NCBI GenBank assembly: GCA_002323775.1
Contig: DCPV01000057.1
Coordinates: 1 to 6,279 of the forward strand
Direction: 5' to 3'
DNA from: Firmicutes bacterium UBA1535
GTDB taxonomy: Bacteria > Bacillota > Clostridia > Tissierellales > Sedimentibacteraceae
Length of the DNA stretch: 6,279 nucleotides
Shown: positions 1 to 4,597 of the stretch, in pieces
Layout: each line of letters begins with the position of its first letter
Position numbering within the stretch: the stretch's first letter is position 1
The notes under the pieces: generated by a model
Database searches by the model: none
Told to the model about the DNA's origin: nothing
The model's input: the letters and a program-made list of their open reading frames with translations, nothing else
Made by a program: the position numbers and the translations under genes

Positions 1-31
1 TTGTCACCTAATATATACGTTAATTTTTAAT
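1..31 (+). promoter_or_regulatory. Possible promoter of the Cys-rich gene
   Basis: TTGTCA at 1-6 and TTTAAT at 26-31 each match the sigma-A consensus at five of six positions. The 19-base spacer is longer than the preferred 17. The window starts at the first base, so the true promoter could lie further upstream or use another sigma factor. I saw no convincing sporulation sigma-E, G or K pattern. Confidence 0.25.
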
Positions 32-60
32 TAGCGTTATTATCCATCTTTAAATTAAGA

Positions 61-67
61 AAGGAAG
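61..67 (+). promoter_or_regulatory. Ribosome binding site of the Cys-rich gene
   Basis: AAGGAAG sits six bases before the ATG at 74. It is the only good Shine-Dalgarno sequence for any of the overlapping open frames here, and it decides both the frame and the start. Confidence 0.75.
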
Positions 68-73
68 ATTTGA

Positions 74-481
74 ATGTCTTGTAATAATCCTTGTTCAAAT
101 GTACAAAATGAATTTGGTGAAGGCTGCTATAGATCAGGAGATATATTCTTCATATACTGTACACCTTTTTCAAATCAATTGTTAAACGAAAGATGTAATG
201 GCAATGTTTCACCTGATAGAGGAGACAGAGATTGCAATAATGTATCTCCTGACAGTGGTAACAGAGAATGTCGCAGAAGATGTGAAAGAGAAGGAAACGA
301 ATGTCGCAGAGAATGTGACAGAAGGGAAAGAGAATGTAACAGAAGATGTGACCGTGTTTCCCCTGACAGTGGTAACAGAAGATGTTGCAGATGCTGCTGC
401 TGTCCATGCAGATGTAATTGTAGAAATAACGAAAACGGATCAGCTTTTGTAGGCGGAGATTTTGGAAACTGTTTTTACTAA
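74..481 (+). CDS. Cysteine/arginine-rich repeat protein of unknown function
   Basis: I do not recognise this 135-residue protein. It has 22 cysteines, no hydrophobic signal peptide and no membrane segment. An N-terminal part (1-43) holds scattered Cys and aromatic residues. Three SPD-containing repeats begin at Val45, Val57 and Val95. Between the second and third lies an Arg/Glu-rich stretch with cysteines at 66, 70, 77, 81, 88 and 92, an 11-residue period with CxxxC in each unit. A cluster at 104-116 has nine Cys in 13 residues, and the tail is Gly/aromatic ending in CFY. The start is set by an AAGGAAG ribosome binding site six bases upstream, and the stop is followed closely by a strong hairpin, so the gene looks genuine. 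It converges on lysS and has no visible partner gene. A disulfide-linked structural protein (for example a spore-layer protein), a metal binder or a modified peptide precursor are all possible. None is demonstrated. Confidence 0.8.
   Translation: MSCNNPCSNVQNEFGEGCYRSGDIFFIYCTPFSNQLLNERCNGNVSPDRGDRDCNNVSPDSGNRECRRRCEREGNECRRECDRRERECNRRCDRVSPDSGNRRCCRCCCCPCRCNCRNNENGSAFVGGDFGNCFY
248..379 (+). repeat. Direct repeat encoding PDSGNR, two exact copies
   Basis: The 18-base sequence CCTGACAGTGGTAACAGA occurs at 248-265 and again at 362-379, 114 bases (38 codons) apart in the same frame. A diverged relative, starting with CCTGAT, lies at 212. The copies bracket the hendecad block and point to internal duplication within the gene. 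Confidence 0.85.
266..355 (+). repeat. 33-bp tandem repeat encoding CxxxC hendecads
   Basis: Units begin at 266, 299 and 332; the third is partial. Each starts with GAATGT and carries a second Cys codon 12 bases later. The encoded 11-residue unit is roughly E-C-x-R-x-C followed by five charged or polar residues. The units are imperfect at DNA level but keep exact length, so the Cys spacing of 4, 7, 4, 7, 4 is preserved. Confidence 0.8.
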
Positions 482-504
482 AAATTTAAAATCCATTTCA
501 GATA

Positions 505-546
505 AAAACGTGGTAAAATAACTGTTTAGTTATTTTACCACGTTTT
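505..546. terminator. Bidirectional intrinsic terminator between convergent genes
   Basis: The arm at 505-522 is a perfect 18-bp inverted complement of 529-546, with a six-base loop TGTTTA. The stem ends in an A-run on the left and a T-run on the right, so either strand gives a hairpin followed by a U-tract. It lies 23 bases after the stop of the Cys-rich gene and 24 bases after the stop of lysS, where a shared terminator for both is expected. Confidence 0.9.
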
Positions 547-550
547 ATTG

Positions 551-572
551 AGCGAAACAAGTTTCGCTTTTT
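551..572 (+). terminator. Second hairpin plus T-run, at the lysS stop codon
   Basis: AGCGAAAC at 551-558 pairs with GTTTCGCT at 561-568, and on the plus strand five T residues (568-572) follow. Read in the plus direction this looks like a backup terminator for the Cys-rich gene. Read in the lysS direction it is a small hairpin starting two bases after the TAA, with no U-tract. It closely matches the palindrome after greA at 2124-2141. Confidence 0.6.
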
Positions 573-2046
573 AATCTATCGGTTTCATTGTTGGGAAAAG
601 TATAATATCTCTTATAGATACTTGATTAGTCAACATCATTATAACTCTGTCAACACCTATTCCCAGTCCTCCCGTTGGAGGCAAGCCAACTTCTATTGCA
701 TTTATAAAGTCATAATCCATCATATGAGCTTCATCATCGCCCGCTTCTTTATGTCTTACCTGATCTTCAAATCTCTCTCTTTGGTCAACAGGGTCATTTA
801 ATTCTGAGAAAGCATTGGCTATTTCCTTAGTGCTTGCAAAAGCTTCAAATCTATCTGTAAGTCTTGGATCAGCTACATTTCTCTTTGCAAGCGGAGAAAT
901 CTCAACCGGATGATGAGTAACAAATGTAGGCTGAACAAGATGTTTTTCGCAATATTCTTCAAATAAAGCACATATAACATGACCTCTGGTCATCAAAGGC
1001 TTTATCTCAATTTTCTTTTCTTTAGCTACTGCTATAGCTTCTTCATCTGTATTTATAAGGTCAAAATCAACACCTACATGCTCTTTAACCATATCTTGCA
1101 TCCTTACTCTCCTCCATGGCGGAGTGAAGTCAAGGTCTGCACCATTATAATTTATTTTAGTAGTTCCATTAACTTTTTCGCATACATATGCAATAATATT
1201 TTCTGTAAGTTCCATCATGTCATTGTAGTCAGCATATGCCTTGTACAATTCAATAGCTGTATATTCTGGATTGTGAGTTGTATCCATACCTTCATTTCTG
1301 AACATTTTGCCCATCTCATAAACACCGTCAGCTAAACCGCCAACTATCAATCTTTTTAAATATAGTTCATTGGCAATTCTCATGTACATATCTATGTCCA
1401 AAGTATTGTGATGAGTTATAAAAGGTCTTGCATTAGCTCCACCTGCTATAGCGCTTAATACAGGTGTGTCAACCTCCATAAATCCATGATTGTCCAAATA
1501 CTCACGTATTCCTTTTATAATTATATTACGTTTTCTGAATACTTCTCTTATTTCAGGATTAACAATTAGGTCAACATATCTTTGTCTATATCTGATTTCA
1601 GTATCTTTTAATCCGTGGAATTTTTCCGGAAGTGTTTGCAGAGATTTGGTCAGCAAAACTACGCTTTCAGCTCTTACTGATATCTCACCCATCTTAGTTC
1701 TGAATACTTCTCCCTTAACTCCAATAATGTCTCCAATATCATTGGTCTTAAAATAATTATACTCATCTTCTCCTAAAGTATCTTGCTTTGCAAATATCTG
1801 AATTCTTCCAGATGTATCCTGTATATCATAAAAGCCAACCTTACCTTGACCTCTTTTAGACATTATTCTGCCTGCTATGGATACAAACTTACCCTCCATC
1901 TCTGCAAACTTACTTTTTATCTCCTCACTGTTGCTTGTAATATCAAATTTCGAAATCTCAAAAGGGTTTCTTCCAACTCTTTTGAGCTCATTAAATTTGT
2001 CTAATCTTACTTGTCTTAAATCGCCTTGGTTTTGAATTTCAGACAA
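571..2046 (-). CDS. lysS: Lysyl-tRNA synthetase (class II)
   Basis: This enzyme charges tRNA-Lys with lysine using ATP, in the cytoplasm. From the proposed TTG start it has 491 residues, usual for bacterial LysS. Residues about 53-135 form the OB-fold anticodon-binding domain ([19 protein letters not shown]). The class II catalytic core follows: motif 1 around 188-203 ([17 protein letters not shown]), motif 2 around 249-266 with Arg250 (FRNEG, then HNPEYTAIE), and motif 3 GLGIGVDR at 460-467 with Arg467. The SELNDP and EAGDDEA signatures typical of LysS are present. A GTG four codons upstream (2058) would extend the protein, but it lies inside the Shine-Dalgarno sequence, so TTG at 2046 is preferred. 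It follows greA by 97 bases with no strong terminator in its own direction, so the two are probably co-transcribed. No T-box leader was seen. Confidence 0.96.
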   Translation of the reverse strand: MSEIQNQGDLRQVRLDKFNELKRVGRNPFEISKFDITSNSEEIKSKFAEMEGKFVSIAGRIMSKRGQGKVGFYDIQDTSGRIQIFAKQDTLGEDEYNYFKTNDIGDIIGVKGEVFRTKMGEISVRAESVVLLTKSLQTLPEKFHGLKDTEIRYRQRYVDLIVNPEIREVFRKRNIIIKGIREYLDNHGFMEVDTPVLSAIAGGANARPFITHHNTLDIDMYMRIANELYLKRLIVGGLADGVYEMGKMFRNEGMDTTHNPEYTAIELYKAYADYNDMMELTENIIAYVCEKVNGTTKINYNGADLDFTPPWRRVRMQDMVKEHVGVDFDLINTDEEAIAVAKEKKIEIKPLMTRGHVICALFEEYCEKHLVQPTFVTHHPVEISPLAKRNVADPRLTDRFEAFASTKEIANAFSELNDPVDQRERFEDQVRHKEAGDDEAHMMDYDFINAIEVGLPPTGGLGIGVDRVIMMLTNQVSIRDIILFPTMKPID

Positions 2047-2052
2047 TCTGCA

Positions 2053-2060
2053 CACCACCT
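2053..2060 (-). promoter_or_regulatory. Ribosome binding site deciding the lysS start
   Basis: On the minus strand AGGTGGTG lies six bases before TTG at 2046. The two in-frame GTG codons (2058 and 2055) are part of this purine-rich site and have no Shine-Dalgarno sequence of their own, which argues for TTG as the initiator. Confidence 0.7.
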
Positions 2061-2123
2061 TTTTTATCTTATTTTATTTTTTTGGTTAAATTTTTCTGAT
2101 GAATCAGTACGATTCTTATATAG

Positions 2124-2141
2124 AGTGAAGCTTGCTTCACT
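2124..2141. other. 18-nt palindrome just after the greA stop codon
   Basis: AGTGAAGC at 2124-2131 pairs with GCTTCACT at 2134-2141. On the minus strand it starts two bases after the greA TAA and lacks a following U-tract, so it is unlikely to stop greA-lysS transcription. On the plus strand it is followed by a T-run (2141-2145) and resembles an intrinsic terminator against antisense transcription. It could also protect the greA 3' end. A second small stem, GAATC/GATTC, lies just beyond it towards lysS. Confidence 0.6.
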
Positions 2142-2143
2142 TT

Positions 2144-2614
2144 TTATACTTCTAAAATCTCATATTTTATATTTTCTCCTTGAGGTGAAGAAACTTCAAT
2201 TATATCACCTATTTTTTTGCCCAGCAAAGCTGTACCTAACGGAGAAACATTAGATATTTTACCTCTAAATGGATCAGCCTCTGCTGAACCAACTATATTG
2301 TATTCCATTATCTCGTCAAATTCAATATCTCTTATTTTAACCTTTGAGCCTAAACCAACAATTCCATTTTGCTTATGTTCTTCAATTAATTTAGCATGCT
2401 TTAGGATTGATTCTAATTTAGCAACTCTTTTTTCAACGAGAGCCTGTTCGTTTTTTGCCTCGTCATATTCAGCATTTTCACTTATATCTCCAAAAGATAA
2501 AGCAATTTTAATCTTTTCTGCAACCTCTTTACGTCTAACTGATTTTAGATTTTCTAATTCGTTTGTAAGTTCTGTGTAACCCTCAGCTGTAAGTAATATT
2601 ACGTTGTTTTCCAT
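2144..2614 (-). CDS. greA: Transcription elongation factor GreA
   Basis: GreA enters the secondary channel of RNA polymerase and stimulates cleavage of backtracked RNA, rescuing stalled complexes. The 156 residues match the family's usual size of about 158. The N-terminal coiled-coil hairpin (about 11-75) carries the diagnostic loop [13 protein letters not shown] at 42-54, including the acidic pair Asp43 and Glu46 that reach the polymerase active site. The C-terminal FKBP-like domain (about 80-156) has the family patterns VGLGSKVKI and [14 protein letters not shown]. The ATG at 2614 has a GGGAGAG ribosome binding site seven bases upstream. A consensus sigma-A promoter lies about 60 bases upstream, so greA begins a transcription unit that probably continues into lysS, as in many Firmicutes. 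Confidence 0.96.
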   Translation of the reverse strand: MENNVILLTAEGYTELTNELENLKSVRRKEVAEKIKIALSFGDISENAEYDEAKNEQALVEKRVAKLESILKHAKLIEEHKQNGIVGLGSKVKIRDIEFDEIMEYNIVGSAEADPFRGKISNVSPLGTALLGKKIGDIIEVSSPQGENIKYEILEV

Positions 2615-2621
2615 ATACCTT

Positions 2622-2628
2622 CTCTCCC
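2622..2628 (-). promoter_or_regulatory. Ribosome binding site of greA
   Basis: GGGAGAG on the minus strand is seven bases from the ATG at 2614. A second purine block, GAAGG (2618-2622), sits closer to the start. Confidence 0.7.
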
Positions 2629-2672
2629 TAAAAAATAATAATAGTATAATTATTTTGTCAGTTAATTAACAC

Positions 2673-2701
2673 ATTATATTAAAGATACATAAATATGTCA
2701 A
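2673..2701 (-). promoter_or_regulatory. Consensus sigma-A promoter for greA-lysS
   Basis: On the minus strand a perfect TTGACA (2701-2696) and a perfect TATAAT (2678-2673) are separated by exactly 17 bases. Transcription should start near 2666, giving an untranslated leader of about 50 bases. The region upstream of the -35 is A/T-rich and could act as an UP element. The 10-bp palindrome GTTAATTAAC at 2661-2670 overlaps the expected start site and might be an operator, though AT-rich palindromes arise easily by chance. Confidence 0.85.
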
Positions 2702-2767
2702 CCCTTATTTTGAAGATTTTATTTATTTATGTTTATGTGACTATTGATATATTTATTCAATAGATTT

Positions 2768-3769
2768 TTAAATCAAGGATTCAACAAATTTATCAAGCAC
2801 CTCACATAGCAATTCTAAATTATCTATAGTATTTATCCTGCATCTTATCTCCGATGAATTTTTTAGACCTTTTATATACCATGCTGCATGCTTACGCATT
2901 TCCAAAACTGTTACTTTTTCAGGCAACTCTTTATTTAGCAATTGTATATGTCTTTTTAGCATATCAACTCTTTGGACTGGCGTAGGTTCAAATATCTCGT
3001 ATGAAGCTTGATTCTCATTGTCGTATCCATTCATTGCATTTACTAAGTTCCTGATAAGCCACGGATTTCCTAAAACTCCTCTAGCCACCATTATTCCATC
3101 GCAATTAGTTGTATTTATTAATCTTTTAGCATCCTCTACGCTAAAAACATCCCCATTGCCTATTACAGGAATTTTCACACTATCCTTAACCATCTTAATA
3201 ATATTGTAGTCTGCTTTTCCTGAATAAAACTGATCTCTATGTCGACCATGAACAGTTACAGCGTCCGCTCCATTAGCTTCTATTATTTTTGCAAATTCAA
3301 CTGCATTTATACTATTTGCATCCCATCCTGAGCGAAATTTTACTGTTAATGGCTTCTTAGAAACATCCTTTACTTTTTTTACTATCTCCCCGGCTAATTT
3401 AGGATTTTTCATAAGTGCTGAGCCATCACCGTTTTTTACTATTTTCGGTGCCGGACAGCCCATATTTATATCTATTATATCAATATTCTTCATATCATTG
3501 ATTATATTTTCAACTACATAAGCCATTATAGCCGGCTCGTTGCCAAATATCTGCAAAGCTACAGGCTTATCATGCTCGTTTGTTTTCATCAATTCTTGTG
3601 TTTTTTTATCCTTGTAGTATAAGCCTTTAGCACTTACCATTTCAGTCGTTACAAGCCCAGCACCGAACTCCTTGCATATTGTCCTAAAAGTCATGTCAGT
3701 TATACCCGCCATTGGTGCTAATATTATATTATTTTCTAATTTTAAATCCTTAATCTTCAACCCATTCAT
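2768..3769 (-). CDS. dusB: tRNA-dihydrouridine synthase, DusB family
   Basis: This FMN enzyme uses NADPH to reduce specific uridines in the tRNA D-arm. The 333 residues are normal length for the family. An FMN-binding TIM barrel fills about 10-245: APMAGITDMTFR at 18-29, the catalytic-cysteine segment NMGCPAPKIVKNGDGSALM at 102-120 with Cys105 as general acid, VHGRHRDQFYSG at 173-184, and the phosphate-binding segments GNGDVFS (204-210) and ARGVLGNPW (229-237). The C-terminal helical tRNA-binding domain includes MRKHAAWYIKG (291-301). The ATG at 3769 lies inside the upstream gene, a 20-bp overlap with only a weak GGTG ribosome binding site, which suggests translational coupling. A TTG at 3760 is a less likely start. 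No convincing terminator follows the gene. Confidence 0.95.
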   Translation of the reverse strand: MNGLKIKDLKLENNIILAPMAGITDMTFRTICKEFGAGLVTTEMVSAKGLYYKDKKTQELMKTNEHDKPVALQIFGNEPAIMAYVVENIINDMKNIDIIDINMGCPAPKIVKNGDGSALMKNPKLAGEIVKKVKDVSKKPLTVKFRSGWDANSINAVEFAKIIEANGADAVTVHGRHRDQFYSGKADYNIIKMVKDSVKIPVIGNGDVFSVEDAKRLINTTNCDGIMVARGVLGNPWLIRNLVNAMNGYDNENQASYEIFEPTPVQRVDMLKRHIQLLNKELPEKVTVLEMRKHAAWYIKGLKNSSEIRCRINTIDNLELLCEVLDKFVESLI

Positions 3770-4580
3770 CTACACACCATTCAATGGTATCTCTACCGTA
3801 TTTTAAAAGTCCTTTTTCTACATTTGTGCCTTTGCTAGAAGAACTATCTATCGTTTCTATTTCTCCTAAGTTATTAATATCCACAGCCTTAACTTTCCTT
3901 ATTGTTTTTTTGTTTATAAATCTGATTCCCATTTCTTTACCTATAATATGATTGTGCTTTCTAAATATATCCAATGAACCAGATAATATTTTTGATTCGA
4001 TTAATTCATCATAGTATGTTTCAATCTTATTTAAAATATTACTAATTATTTTTTCTTTATTTATATCATCCTCTAATATATCTGATAAAAAGCCTATAAT
4101 AGATTCTTCAGAATTTACATCTTCGATTTCCTTAGAAATATTCAAATAAATACTAATAATCAAGCTGTCATTGTCTTTCTTGTCAACTTTTTCAGAAAAA
4201 ACACTGCATATCTTTTTATCATACAAATAAATGTCATTAGGCCATTTTATATGGCAATCTATTGTATCGTTTAGCATAAGTATTGCTTTACATACCGAAG
4301 CTGTTGCAATCTGAATTATTTGTGAGCTATAATCTTGATTTTTACTATCCTTTAAAATTATACTCATAAAAATTCCGTCTATAGACTTACTCTGCCATGT
4401 TTTACTGTTTTTAAGCTTTATGTCCTCTTGCTTTTCGCTAAGTACCAACATTCCACTAGGACAGGTTTCGCTTATATTTTTTGCCTTTACATGAACAGAT
4501 GTCAAATCCTCAAATTGCACAAAGGTTTGTCCAACATATTTTGTTGATAAATCGCTTTTTATCTTTTCGTAATCGTACAT
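3750..4580 (-). CDS. Divergent biotin-protein-ligase-fold protein, BirA-like
   Basis: The 276 residues span a BPL catalytic domain (about 15-200) and a diverged C-terminal domain (about 205-276), without the N-terminal helix-turn-helix of repressor-type BirA. The clearest family mark is KWPNDIYLYDKK at 112-123, whose Lys112 matches the catalytic Lys183 of E. coli BirA. Other key sites are altered: the usual STN near the N-terminus reads SVH (28-30); the biotin loop GRGRxGRxW reads IKLKNSKTW (54-62), keeping only Trp62 and basic residues at three of the Arg positions; and the usual GIGxN reads SIYLN (143-147). The reading frame is intact and the gene sits in a tight train, 17 bases after the ABC gene and overlapping dusB, so it is probably expressed. 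It could be a fast-diverged ligase or a relative with altered or lost activity. Confidence 0.8.
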   Translation of the reverse strand: MYDYEKIKSDLSTKYVGQTFVQFEDLTSVHVKAKNISETCPSGMLVLSEKQEDIKLKNSKTWQSKSIDGIFMSIILKDSKNQDYSSQIIQIATASVCKAILMLNDTIDCHIKWPNDIYLYDKKICSVFSEKVDKKDNDSLIISIYLNISKEIEDVNSEESIIGFLSDILEDDINKEKIISNILNKIETYYDELIESKILSGSLDIFRKHNHIIGKEMGIRFINKKTIRKVKAVDINNLGEIETIDSSSSKGTNVEKGLLKYGRDTIEWCVDEWVED

Positions 4581-4597
4581 TAATCTATTTACTCCAT

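Noticed and set aside
266..379. CRISPR-like or mobile-element repeat.
   Set aside because: The repeats are in-frame, coding, contiguous or separated by whole codons, and imperfect. There is no spacer structure and no transposase.
150..407. An 85-codon open frame on the minus strand, opposite the Cys-rich gene.
   Set aside because: It is antisense to a supported gene, has no ribosome binding site, and its Cys/His content mirrors the repeats on the other strand.
198..452. An 84-codon open frame on the plus strand within the Cys-rich gene, itself encoding repeats (TVVTE-like).
   Set aside because: It lacks a ribosome binding site. Its repeats follow automatically because the DNA repeat length is a multiple of three. 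The frame starting at 74 has the good ribosome binding site and start.
979..1335. Plus-strand open frame of 118 codons inside lysS, and similar frames at 1490, 1783, 2026, 2217, 3018 and 4481.
   Set aside because: They lie antisense to genes with clear family matches, show no family features, and read like the low-complexity hydrophobic or polar shadows expected in AT-rich DNA.
2047..2143. T-box or lysine riboswitch upstream of lysS.
   Set aside because: The gap is only 97 bases and holds two short stems with no T-box sequence, specifier loop or antiterminator. It is too short for either element.
2618..2655. AT-only inverted repeat (AATAAT/ATTATT) in the greA leader followed by T residues, considered as an attenuator.
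   Set aside because: The short A/T-only stem would be very weak, and such patterns are frequent by chance in this composition.
2741..2763. Hairpin CTATTGA/TCAATAG just after dusB, considered as a terminator.
   Set aside because: The stem is only 7 bp and AT-rich with a 9-base loop, and there is no T-run on the dusB strand.
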